The notes beneath the pieces were generated by a model, which was not told where the DNA came from, searched no databases, and worked only from the letters and a program-made list of their open reading frames with translations. Below, one piece after another: positions 1-6,467 of a stretch of DNA of 16,747 nucleotides (its first letter is position 1; each line of letters starts with the position of its first letter). The DNA lies in contig CALJLT010000005.1 of assembly GCA_937982425.1 (NCBI GenBank), forward strand, positions 1 to 16,747, read 5' to 3'. The DNA comes from an uncultured archaeon. GTDB taxonomy: Archaea > Nanobdellota > Nanobdellia > Pacearchaeales > GW2011-AR1. The translations under genes were made by a program, and so were the position numbers.

Positions 1-43
1 TCGTATTCGGTGACTGGAGTTCAGACGTGTGCTCTTCCGATCT
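1..43 (-). other. Illumina sequencing adapter (technical)
   Basis: These 43 bases are the reverse complement of the TruSeq index-read adapter: on the minus strand they read AGATCGGAAGAGC onward, then the 8-base index CGAATACG and one further P7 base. They are an exact inverted copy of 16705-16747. Genomic sequence begins at 44. This is library sequence left on a contig or synthetic long read, not biology. Confidence 0.98.
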
Positions 44-2804
44 ATTCTTTTTTACTCTCTCCAGAAAAAGTTGTGGCGTCAACTATTTTTCCTTTTATAG
101 AAGCTACTTTTCCTGCTAAAAGTTCTAATAAATATCCAACAGTCATACGGCTTGGTAACCCATGAGGATTAAACATAACATCAGGCCTAATTCCCGAAGC
201 TGTAAAAGGAATATCTTCTTCTGGAAAAACAGCCCCAATAACTCCTTTTTGACCATGTGCAGTAGCATATTTATCTCCTAACTCAGGAATTCTTTGATCT
301 CTTGTTTTTACCTGAACTATTTTATTTCCTTCATCATCTGAAGTTATAAAAACAGATTCAACAATTCCTTTTTCCTCTTGTCGTAATGTGATTGAGGATT
401 CTTTTTTAGTTCTAACTGAAATTTCTCTTGCTTCACTTAAAAATTTAGGAGGCGATGTTTTACCTATAAGAACTTCTCCTTCATTAATTTCTGCTTCGGG
501 ATAAGTTACTCCATCATCTTCCAATAATTTATAGAGAGATTCCATCTTATAACCAGAAGTATCTTTATCTGGAATTTCTATATCGTCTCTTAATCCTCCA
601 GCATAATTCATTTCAATTGCAGAATAAGGTCTAAAGTAAAAACTTCTTCCAACTCCTCGATCTAAACTTCCTTTATTAAAAACCAAAGCATCTTCCATAT
701 TATATCCTTCATAAGTCATGATTGCAACAGTTAAATTTTGACCTGCAGGATAAGTATTAAGTGTATCATAAACAAAACTCCTAACGAGAGGTTTCTGAGG
801 ATATTGTAAAACTGAAACATCTGTATCCAACCTACATAAAAAATTAGCAGTATATAATCCTAAAGCTTGTTTTTGAGTTTTTGAACCTCTATTTAAACGA
901 GAAGATTGATCATGATTTCCATAGGGAACAAGACTTGTAACAACTCCTAAAAAAGAAATGCTATCTACTTCAAGATGAGTGTGTTCTGAAGTAAGATCTT
1001 CTTCTTTCAAAGCAACAAGAGATGATTCTTCTTCTCCTGCATCCAAATATTCTACAATTCCTTGCTTAACTAAGTCTTCCCACTTCATTTCTCCTTGTTG
1101 AAGTTTCAATAAAATTTCATTGTTCAGCAAAGAAGAACCCTCTTTAACAATTACAAGCGGCCTTAAAACTCTTCCCGGTTCGCTAGATAAATTTATAACA
1201 TTAAGTCCTTGATTAAAACTTATTCCAACTTGAGAAGGAATAACTCCTGCCCTTCTTTTAGATTTTAAAGATTCCACAAATAAAGAACCATTCAAAACGT
1301 TTCCAAGATAATTTCCATTGAAAAAAATCTCATAACCTTCAACTAAATCTTTTTGTAATCCAAGAGATTCAAGAATCTTCAAAAATTCAGATTCTTTTAA
1401 ATCAACCCTAGTTGAAACTTTTGCTAATAAAGCTAAATTTTTTCTCAACCCAATTTCGGTACCTTCAGGAGTTTCAATTGGGCAAAATCTTCCAAAATGA
1501 GTAGGATGCAAAGTTCTCGCCTTAAAATTTTCTTGACCAGATTCAAGCATACTTGAAACTCTTTGTAATTGAGAAATCATCGCTAAATAATTTGTTTTAT
1601 CAATATTTTGGGTAACCCCACTTCTTTCCCCCGTCCAAGAACCAGTTGCAATTGCAGATTCGACTCTATGAGAAAATAAAGTAGATTTTGCTAAAACTTT
1701 TATAGAAAAAAATTTCTTTCTTTTAGAAGACTTTTGTAAAGAATATTGTATATCTCTAATTAAAATACCTAAATTCACTCTAAATAAAGTAGACAATAAA
1801 TCTCCAGAAAGTCTAACTCTTTTATTTGCATAATGATCTTTATCTGTTTTTATAGAAGGATTTTCTTTTGCTATTAAGTATTGTTTAACTAATTTACAGA
1901 GAGTAACTGCTTTTTTTATTCTATCTGATTTTTCTTGACCAATGTGAGGAAAAAGATAAGAATCCAATCTTTGTTTAACCCTGTCTAAAATTTCCTTTTT
2001 AGTTCCTTGAAGGTTTGCTTTTTCCGCAATATACATCATAGCATCTTCTTCATTAGAAATATTTGCAAATTCATAAACATTAACAATTACACTATCTGTT
2101 TCTTTTCCTATATACTTAACAATATCCGATTCTTTAATCAAACCTAAAGCTTTCAAAACAATAACTACTGGAATATCCTTAAATCTAGTAAATGATAAAT
2201 CAAAAATTCCTTCTTTATTCTCGCTAATATTAGTTGGAATTCTATAAGTACCTTTCAAAGAAAAAACTCTTAAATTCAACTTTCCTTTTGCATCTGTTTC
2301 AATAAAAGGTTGATTTTCAGCAAGATCTTCAGCCATAACCATAACTCTTTCATTACCTTTTATAATAAAATAACCTCCAGAATCTAGGGGATCATTGTAA
2401 TTTTTTACCAAATCTTCTTTACTCATACCGAAAATGTTACACGCTTTACTTTTAACCATAACTGGGATTTTTCCGATTTCTACAACTTCTGAATCAACAT
2501 GGCCATCTTTTTTAACAGTTAACTCAAGATAAATTGGAGCTGCATAAGTTAAATTCCTAATTCTTGCTTCGTGAGGCATTATTTTTGAAGAAGAACCATC
2601 TGCTTCTATAACTGTAGGATGCCCAACTTCAATTTTACCTAATTTAATCTCAAAATCATCTTGTTCAATAGAAGCTGAAAGTTCATTAACTATTTCTTGC
2701 ATCCTATATTCTAAAAACTCGTTAAAAGAAATTAAATTTGATTCAACTAAAGAATGATCTTCAAGATATTTTTGAACAACAATATGTTTTTTTAAATTTG
2801 ACAT
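42..2804 (-). CDS. rpoB: DNA-directed RNA polymerase subunit B, 3'-truncated by the fragment end
   Basis: This is the second-largest catalytic subunit of archaeal RNA polymerase, which forms one side of the active-site cleft. The 920 visible residues contain the expected blocks in order: the lobe/protrusion region, DKDHYANKRVRLSGDLL near 321-337, the fork region with FGRFCPIETPEGTEIGLRKN near 438-456, the hybrid-binding YNMEDALVFNKGSLDRG near 715, and GDKYATAHGQKGVIG near 845. The B''-like and B'-like halves are fused in one frame, unlike the split genes of many methanogens and haloarchaea. The start abuts the rpoH stop with no gap. The protein ends before the C-terminal clamp and zinc region, so roughly 200 residues are missing. 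The apparent TAG stop (44-42) uses one genomic base and two adapter bases, so the gene is incomplete rather than naturally short. Confidence 0.96.
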   Translation of the reverse strand: MSNLKKHIVVQKYLEDHSLVESNLISFNEFLEYRMQEIVNELSASIEQDDFEIKLGKIEVGHPTVIEADGSSSKIMPHEARIRNLTYAAPIYLELTVKKDGHVDSEVVEIGKIPVMVKSKACNIFGMSKEDLVKNYNDPLDSGGYFIIKGNERVMVMAEDLAENQPFIETDAKGKLNLRVFSLKGTYRIPTNISENKEGIFDLSFTRFKDIPVVIVLKALGLIKESDIVKYIGKETDSVIVNVYEFANISNEEDAMMYIAEKANLQGTKKEILDRVKQRLDSYLFPHIGQEKSDRIKKAVTLCKLVKQYLIAKENPSIKTDKDHYANKRVRLSGDLLSTLFRVNLGILIRDIQYSLQKSSKRKKFFSIKVLAKSTLFSHRVESAIATGSWTGERSGVTQNIDKTNYLAMISQLQRVSSMLESGQENFKARTLHPTHFGRFCPIETPEGTEIGLRKNLALLAKVSTRVDLKESEFLKILESLGLQKDLVEGYEIFFNGNYLGNVLNGSLFVESLKSKRRAGVIPSQVGISFNQGLNVINLSSEPGRVLRPLVIVKEGSSLLNNEILLKLQQGEMKWEDLVKQGIVEYLDAGEEESSLVALKEEDLTSEHTHLEVDSISFLGVVTSLVPYGNHDQSSRLNRGSKTQKQALGLYTANFLCRLDTDVSVLQYPQKPLVRSFVYDTLNTYPAGQNLTVAIMTYEGYNMEDALVFNKGSLDRGVGRSFYFRPYSAIEMNYAGGLRDDIEIPDKDTSGYKMESLYKLLEDDGVTYPEAEINEGEVLIGKTSPPKFLSEAREISVRTKKESSITLRQEEKGIVESVFITSDDEGNKIVQVKTRDQRIPELGDKYATAHGQKGVIGAVFPEEDIPFTASGIRPDVMFNPHGLPSRMTVGYLLELLAGKVASIKGKIVDATTFSGESKKE

Positions 2805-3011
2805 TTAAACCACCACTCTGAAATAAATATTTATTTCATCCCCTTCTTTTCTTTCAATTTTAATAAAATCTCCCACTTGGCAACCTTCTGGAAGAGATGG
2901 ATCATTAAGGAAAATTTTTGGAATTTGGGATTTGGAAACATTTAACTTGTTAAGAATTTCTCCTGCTTCTTTTTCAGTTAATTTTATGTGTTTTGGTTGT
3001 AGAATGTGCAT
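2805..3011 (-). CDS. rpoH: DNA-directed RNA polymerase subunit H (Rpb5 C-terminal-like)
   Basis: This 68-residue protein corresponds to archaeal RpoH, equivalent to the C-terminal assembly domain of eukaryotic Rpb5, a small subunit on the RNA polymerase jaw. It shows the family signature in order: an N-terminal PKHIKLTEKEA block, a helix ending in the SQIPKIFLNDP block (the QLPKI..DP motif), the GDFIKIERK strand, and the YFRVVV C-terminus. The length is typical. It immediately precedes rpoB on the same strand, with its TAA touching the rpoB ATG, the conserved rpoH-rpoB order of archaea. No Shine-Dalgarno sequence precedes the ATG. An in-frame stop upstream (the TAA of a TAGATTAAACC stretch) rules out a longer N-terminus. 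Confidence 0.95.
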   Translation of the reverse strand: MHILQPKHIKLTEKEAGEILNKLNVSKSQIPKIFLNDPSLPEGCQVGDFIKIERKEGDEINIYFRVVV

Positions 3012-3075
3012 TTGAGGTTAATCGTCGGTGTTTTGGTTTAATCTAGCATAATTGTCTCCGCCAAATGAAAAACAA

Positions 3076-3086
3076 TTATAATATAA
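3076..3086 (-). promoter_or_regulatory. Possible TATA element for rpoH-rpoB
   Basis: The minus strand reads TTATATTATAA, about 70 bases before the rpoH ATG, inside the 149-bp gap between rpoH and the tRNA. It would give a leader of roughly 45 bases. No better-placed element was seen, and the rest of the gap holds no recognisable gene. Weakly supported, as the region is AT-rich throughout. Confidence 0.35.
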
Positions 3087-3154
3087 CAGACAGATTAATT
3101 TTTGGTTTTTAAATGTTTCGTTTTATTAAAAAATAAATTTTCAAAAACAATCAT

Positions 3155-3160
3155 AAAAAA
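3155..3160 (-). terminator. Oligo-T terminator after tRNA-Lys
   Basis: Six consecutive T on the transcribed strand directly follow the discriminator base of the tRNA. Short T-runs are the usual termination signal for archaeal RNA polymerase. Confidence 0.5.
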
Positions 3161-3235
3161 TGGCCCCGACGGGATTTGAACCCGCGACACCTGGATTAAA
3201 AGTCCAGTGCTCTAGCCAGACTGAGCTACGGAGCC
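3161..3235 (-). tRNA. tRNA-Lys (anticodon UUU)
   Basis: This 75-base gene folds into a complete cloverleaf. The 7-bp acceptor stem pairs GGCTCCG with CGGGGCC (one G-U). The D arm uses GCTC/GAGC, the anticodon stem CTGGA/TCCAG encloses the loop CTTTTAA with anticodon TTT, and the T arm is GCGGG/CCCGT around TTCAAAT. The discriminator is A. CCA is not encoded, as usual in archaea, and there is no intron. No TATA element sits at the normal distance upstream of this copy; the nearest well-placed one is upstream of the partial repeat at 3236-3348, so the tRNA is probably processed from a longer precursor. Confidence 0.96.
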
Positions 3236-3348
3236 AATTTATTAATTACTCAGAATGGCTAGCCAAACCGAGCAATTTTAATTGCACAAAACTGTGCAAA
3301 GCACCTAACCTAATCGCAATTGAAATTGGGAGTTAAGCTACGGAGCCA
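3236..3348 (-). repeat. Partial tandem copy of the tRNA-Lys 5' region, with a palindromic insert
   Basis: On the minus strand this segment starts like the adjacent tRNA: the 13 bases at 3336-3348 are identical to those at 3224-3236, covering the acceptor 5' strand and the start of the D arm. A second block, 3259-3273, matches the tRNA D-arm bases 3212-3226 at 13 of 15 positions. The two blocks, contiguous in the tRNA, are separated here by 62 bp (3274-3335) rich in small palindromes: TTGCACA/TGTGCAA, GCAATT/AATTGC and CAATT/AATTG. No anticodon arm, T arm or acceptor 3' strand exists, so it is not a tRNA gene. It could be a degenerate duplicate or a scar of an element that used the tRNA 5' end as attachment site. 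Confidence 0.7.
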
Positions 3349-3369
3349 TTAATCAAAATAGAAATAATT

Positions 3370-3380
3370 TATTTATAAAA
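3370..3380 (-). promoter_or_regulatory. TATA element upstream of the tRNA-Lys repeat unit
   Basis: The minus strand reads TTTTATAAATA, centred about 27 bases before the first G of the partial tRNA copy at 3347. That is the normal archaeal TATA-to-start distance, implying transcription begins at or near the partial copy and continues through the real tRNA-Lys. Confidence 0.55.
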
Positions 3381-3388
3381 CTATTCTT

Positions 3389-3715
3389 TCAAAGATGTTT
3401 TTTTATAAGGTCACCAAGTTCTTCTTGAGTTCTTGAACCAGAAATAATTTCAAGAACTTTCCCCTCTCTTAAAATAATAAATGTGGGAACAACGCTTACA
3501 TCAAATTTTTGAGCAATTTCAGGAGAATCATCAATATTTACTTTCGCAAAAGAAACTTCTTCTTTAAATTCTTCAGCAAGATCTTCTATAACTGGGCCCA
3601 TCATTACACAAGGCATGCACCATTCTCCAAAAAAATCAATAAATAGCAATCCTTCTTTCTTGAAAAATTTTTCAAATTCTCCATTTGTTAATTCCGGTAC
3701 TTCTTCACTTTCCAT
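3389..3715 (-). CDS. trxA: Thioredoxin
   Basis: This 108-residue cytoplasmic thioredoxin has the normal length and fold order. Residues 32-36 are WCMPC, the redox-active CxxC motif in a variant of the classical WCGPC. The cis-proline lies in VVPTF at residue 77. The strands LLFIDFFGEW and VSFAKVNID and the C-terminal GKVLEIISG block also fit. It is a protein-disulfide reductant. Its place at the end of the nucleotide cluster suggests that one client is the ribonucleotide reductase NrdJ, whose C-terminus carries a redox-type Cys cluster; that pairing is inferred. It follows thyA by 45 bp and has a possible promoter of its own. No thioredoxin reductase is in the window. Confidence 0.95.
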   Translation of the reverse strand: MESEEVPELTNGEFEKFFKKEGLLFIDFFGEWCMPCVMMGPVIEDLAEEFKEEVSFAKVNIDDSPEIAQKFDVSVVPTFIILREGKVLEIISGSRTQEELGDLIKKHL

Positions 3716-3735
3716 CCAAAAATCAAGAAAATCCT

Positions 3736-3746
3736 TTTTATAAAAT
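3736..3746 (-). promoter_or_regulatory. Probable TATA element for thioredoxin (leaderless)
   Basis: A TTTTATAAAAA-type stretch on the minus strand is centred about 25 bases before the trx ATG at 3715, the spacing expected for a leaderless archaeal transcript. It suggests trx can be transcribed apart from the upstream nucleotide genes. Confidence 0.45.
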
Positions 3747-3760
3747 TTTATATTTTAGAA

Positions 3761-4942
3761 CTAAACACACATTTCTCTTTTTATCCTTTTATGAGATTGA
3801 TAATTTATTATATTAAAATCTTCCAATTCTAATTTATCAAAAGGTTTATCAGCAATTTCAAGAGTGCAAAGTTCTAAAGGATCATTTGCAAGTTGTTCAA
3901 GAATTGCTGTGACATGGTCGTAGTTTTCCATATTTCCATCAGCAGGTGCATTTTTATTTATCAATTCAACAACCTCAAGATAACCAGATTTATCTCCTTT
4001 TCTATCTTCCAAAGAAACAGCTTCATTTATTTTTCCTTGAACTTCTGAAAAATTTTCTTTATACCATTCTGTTCTCTCTCCTATTGAAGCATAGAAATGA
4101 GCATCTCCGAAAGTATGAACAAATGTTTTTGGAGTCATTCCAGCTTCTTTAGCAATTATTTGAGTTAATGCAGCATATTGTGCAATATTAAATGGAACTC
4201 CCAAAAACATATCACAACTTCTTTGATAAAGTTGCATTTCCATTTCTCCATTTTCGTTTGCAGTAGCTTGAAATAAAAGATGACAAGGAGGTAAAGACAT
4301 ATCCTCAATATCAGCAACATTCCATCCGGTTAAAATATGTTTTTTACCTGTAGGTTTTTTCTTTAAACCTTCAATCATAGCTCTAACTTGATCAATAAAT
4401 TTTTCTTGATAAATTTTTCCTTGAACTGGAACAAAAACTCCCCTTTCATTTTTAATATATACTTGCCCTTGATTTTCAACAGGAGAAAATTTACTCCATC
4501 TTCTCCATTGCTTTGGATATATTGGTCCCGCATCTCCCCATTGTCCCGCAAAATTAGAATCTTCTTTAATTCTATTCCCATAGTCTTCTTTTGCAGCAGT
4601 CCATTCAGGAGAATATTTTTGCATTCCTTTAGGATAAATTCCTGCTTCAACCATTTTATCTAAATTATAATTAAAAACATCTGCTCTCCAAACCGGAGAA
4701 CCCTTATCTTCAAGGTACTTGATATTTGTATCTCCTTTCAAAAACCACAATAATTCTGTAAACATAGATTTAGATTTAGCAGGCATTTGTTTTGTCGTCA
4801 GCAAAGGAAATCCTTTTGTTAAATCATACTCATTCTGGTATCCAAATAAAGAAATTATTCCCGACTCTTTACTTCCTCCCTTAAAATTTGAACGAGGAGA
4901 GGTCAATATTGCTTTAGCATGATCAAGGTATTGTTGCACCAT
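3761..4942 (-). CDS. thyA: Thymidylate synthase (ThyA type, enlarged)
   Basis: It methylates dUMP to dTMP using methylenetetrahydrofolate. Family motifs are clear: ELLWFLKGDTNIKYL (63-77), GPIYPKQWRRW (139-149), the catalytic LPPCH with Cys220, QRSCDMFLGVPFN (240-252) with the dUMP-binding Arg241, Asp244 and Asn252, HTFGDAHFY (276-284), and an FNIINY block near the end. At 393 residues it is about 130 longer than E. coli ThyA. Extra sequence lies near 86-137 (resembling the Lactobacillus casei insertion), 150-180 and 290-355. The paired phosphate-binding arginines of the partner subunit (Arg126-Arg127 in E. coli) are Lys200-Lys201 here, and the N-terminal loop that normally carries Arg21 reads SKESG. 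A TATA element 25 bases upstream supports this start as leaderless. Confidence 0.96.
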   Translation of the reverse strand: MVQQYLDHAKAILTSPRSNFKGGSKESGIISLFGYQNEYDLTKGFPLLTTKQMPAKSKSMFTELLWFLKGDTNIKYLEDKGSPVWRADVFNYNLDKMVEAGIYPKGMQKYSPEWTAAKEDYGNRIKEDSNFAGQWGDAGPIYPKQWRRWSKFSPVENQGQVYIKNERGVFVPVQGKIYQEKFIDQVRAMIEGLKKKPTGKKHILTGWNVADIEDMSLPPCHLLFQATANENGEMEMQLYQRSCDMFLGVPFNIAQYAALTQIIAKEAGMTPKTFVHTFGDAHFYASIGERTEWYKENFSEVQGKINEAVSLEDRKGDKSGYLEVVELINKNAPADGNMENYDHVTAILEQLANDPLELCTLEIADKPFDKLELEDFNIINYQSHKRIKREMCV

Positions 4943-4962
4943 TTAAAATAAAAATTTTTACT

Positions 4963-4972
4963 CTTTATAAGT
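4963..4972 (-). promoter_or_regulatory. TATA element for thyA (leaderless)
   Basis: The minus strand reads CTTATAAAG here, centred 25 bases before the thyA ATG at 4942, with no Shine-Dalgarno sequence between. This fits a leaderless internal promoter in the nucleotide cluster. Confidence 0.5.
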
Positions 4973-4983
4973 ATAATTATACT
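4970..4983. promoter_or_regulatory. 14-bp perfect palindrome ahead of the thyA TATA element
   Basis: AGTATAATTATACT is a perfect inverted repeat overlapping the upstream edge of the thyA TATA element, where an archaeal regulator or BRE-proximal factor could bind. It does not match the NrdR box, because the C and G at the conserved positions are absent. AT-rich palindromes arise easily by chance in this DNA. Confidence 0.3.
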
Positions 4984-4987
4984 AAAA

Positions 4988-5452
4988 TTATCTTTTTGAA
5001 ATAATACCAAAAAATCCAGATTTATCTAAAGCCATGTTAAATAAAAGAGCTCCTAAATCCTTTTCTTTAATTAAACCATCAGAAGGATCAATATATTTTA
5101 AAAGAGGATCCCTAAATTCTTCCATTAAAACTACATGTCTATCCCAAGCAATTAATACGTGTTCTTTTTTTGAACTAATCAATAAATCGCTTGGTTCATT
5201 AAACGGAGTTTCATTATAAGAATACAAATTAAAATTATAACCTTGATTAAATAAAAAATTTTCAAATTTGGAATCATTAAAATAAAAACCAGATTCATCT
5301 TTATTTAACTGACTTGCAATTAATTCTTGAGAAAATTTCTTTTTATCTTTATCTAAAATAGCTTGAACAACGGAACACAAACAATAATTTCTTTTTTCTT
5401 GGGAAATTAAACTATAATTTTTCATTTTATATTTTTGGTCCTTTTTGATCAA
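4988..5452 (-). CDS. Small protein with a putative papain/C39-like Cys-His-Asp triad
   Basis: I do not recognise a named family with certainty. From the first ATG the protein has 154 residues, but the start at 5425 (145 residues) is more likely: it lies one base after the dcd stop, giving translational coupling, whereas the longer form overlaps dcd by 26 bp. In short-form numbering, Gln9 is followed six residues later by Cys15 in NYCLCSVVQAIL, the Gln-to-Cys spacing of C39 peptidases. His97 in RHVVLME and Asp113 in KYIDPSDG complete a possible catalytic triad. No signal peptide or membrane segment is visible, so it should act in the cytoplasm. It sits between dcd and thyA; a role in nucleotide metabolism or its control is only a guess from position. 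Confidence 0.7.
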   Translation of the reverse strand: MIKKDQKYKMKNYSLISQEKRNYCLCSVVQAILDKDKKKFSQELIASQLNKDESGFYFNDSKFENFLFNQGYNFNLYSYNETPFNEPSDLLISSKKEHVLIAWDRHVVLMEEFRDPLLKYIDPSDGLIKEKDLGALLFNMALDKSGFFGIISKR

Positions 5453-5960
5453 GAAATTCTCCTTTATATCCTTTAGTAGATTTTGAACTTAATTGATGAA
5501 ATTCAATTTGACAAATAAGATTTCCATAATTAACCTCTATAGGAATTTGAGCAGAATTAAATAATTCAAGAGTTATTTCCCCCCTGAAACCTGGACCTAT
5601 GTGTCCTGCAGTTTGAACAATTAATCCTTTTCTACCTATTTTACTTTTTCCATCAACTCTAGCAGAAATATAATTTGGAAGGGTTAGTTTTTCTAAAGTA
5701 GTTCCTAAAATAAAATGATGTGGAAGAATAGTTATTTTTTCAGTTATTCTTTCCTCATGAGGAAAATCTTCATTTAGTTTTATTACTGCTTTTCCTAAAT
5801 CATTATAATAACTTGGAATTAAAAAGTGATTGCCTAATCTAAAATCAATAGTTGCTCCTTGGACATTTTCTTTAATATAGGGTTCAATTTTGATGACCCC
5901 GTCTTGTACATACCTTTCAATATCTACATTAGATAAAATTCCCATAAAATATTTTTTCAT
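5427..5960 (-). CDS. dcd: dCTP deaminase family protein
   Basis: It belongs to the trimeric dCTP deaminase/dUTPase superfamily and is expected to deaminate dCTP to dUTP. The start at Met6 (5945, MGILS...) matches the usual family N-terminus and has an AT-rich TATA-like stretch 26 bases upstream; 5960 gives five extra residues. In the longer numbering, GATIDFRLG (35-43), DGKSKIGRKG (103-112) with Ser106 and Arg110 (E. coli Ser111 and Arg115), and the core GFRGEITLEL with Glu132 (E. coli catalytic Glu138) are present. The Asp normally ten residues before that Glu, needed for diphosphate hydrolysis in bifunctional DCD-DUT enzymes, is Gly122 (HIGPGF). With a separate dut next door, a deaminase-only role seems likely. 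Confidence 0.92.
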   Translation of the reverse strand: MKKYFMGILSNVDIERYVQDGVIKIEPYIKENVQGATIDFRLGNHFLIPSYYNDLGKAVIKLNEDFPHEERITEKITILPHHFILGTTLEKLTLPNYISARVDGKSKIGRKGLIVQTAGHIGPGFRGEITLELFNSAQIPIEVNYGNLICQIEFHQLSSKSTKGYKGEFLDQKGPKI

Positions 5961-5998
5961 TTAAACTTTTTAAATTAAATTATTCAAAATAATATAAA

Positions 5999-6421
5999 TT
6001 ATTTCAAACCACTACTTCCAAAACCTTTTTTTCCTCTTTCGGTTTTATCTAAATCTTTAACTTCTTCAATTATTCCGCAAACAATCGGTTGAATTAAAAT
6101 CTGCGCAACTTTTTCGCCCTTTTTTATTTCATAAGGTTTACTGGATACATTAAGTAATGCAATTTTAATTTCCCCCCTGTAACCAGAATCAATAACTCCC
6201 GCCATTGTTTTAATTCCCTTAGTAGCCAAACCAGATTTATCCCAAACTAAAGCAACATATTTTTTTGGAACAGCAATGGCAATCCCCGTTGGAACAAGAG
6301 TTCTATGATGAGGCATTAAAAAAAGATCTGTATTTGAATATATATCCATTCCTGCATCTCCCGGATTTGCATAAGTTGGTAATTTTGCCGAAGAGTCTAA
6401 TCTTTTAATTTTTATCTTCAT
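5999..6421 (-). CDS. dut: dUTP diphosphatase (dUTPase)
   Basis: This 140-residue trimeric dUTPase hydrolyses dUTP to dUMP and diphosphate, protecting DNA from uracil and supplying ThyA. All five family motifs appear in order: I, PGDAGMDIYS; II, WDKSGLATKG; III, GVIDSGYRGEI with the catalytic Asp and uracil-stacking Tyr; IV, GEKVAQILIQP; and V, ERGKKGFGSSG near the C-terminus, which closes over the substrate. Motif II has DKSGLA instead of the commoner PRSGLA. Length is normal. It lies between nrdJ and dcd on the same strand, with gaps of 46 and 38 bp, so it is probably co-transcribed. There is no fusion to the deaminase. Confidence 0.97.
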   Translation of the reverse strand: MKIKIKRLDSSAKLPTYANPGDAGMDIYSNTDLFLMPHHRTLVPTGIAIAVPKKYVALVWDKSGLATKGIKTMAGVIDSGYRGEIKIALLNVSSKPYEIKKGEKVAQILIQPIVCGIIEEVKDLDKTERGKKGFGSSGLK

Positions 6422-6467
6422 AAAAATAAAACAAAGAATTAGTTTTTAAGAATTATTGTGGTGAAGA

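Noticed and set aside
42..2804. Split rpoB (separate B'' and B' genes)
   Set aside because: The blocks of both halves are in one continuous frame; the short length comes from the fragment end.
3030..3050. Minimal upstream reading frame (ATG CTA GAT TAA) in the rpoH leader
   Set aside because: Three codons, no ribosome-binding site, and leader extent unknown; likely chance.
3259..3347. A second functional tRNA or the 5' half of a split tRNA as in Nanoarchaeum
   Set aside because: There is no anticodon arm, no T arm and no 3' acceptor strand; the similarity ends within the D arm, whereas split halves join at the anticodon loop.
4375..4663. Open frames of about 90 codons on both strands inside thyA, and other frames within rpoB, nrdJ, gltX and the U32 gene
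   Set aside because: They are shadows of conserved genes, rich in Phe, Ile and Leu, with no promoter or family resemblance.
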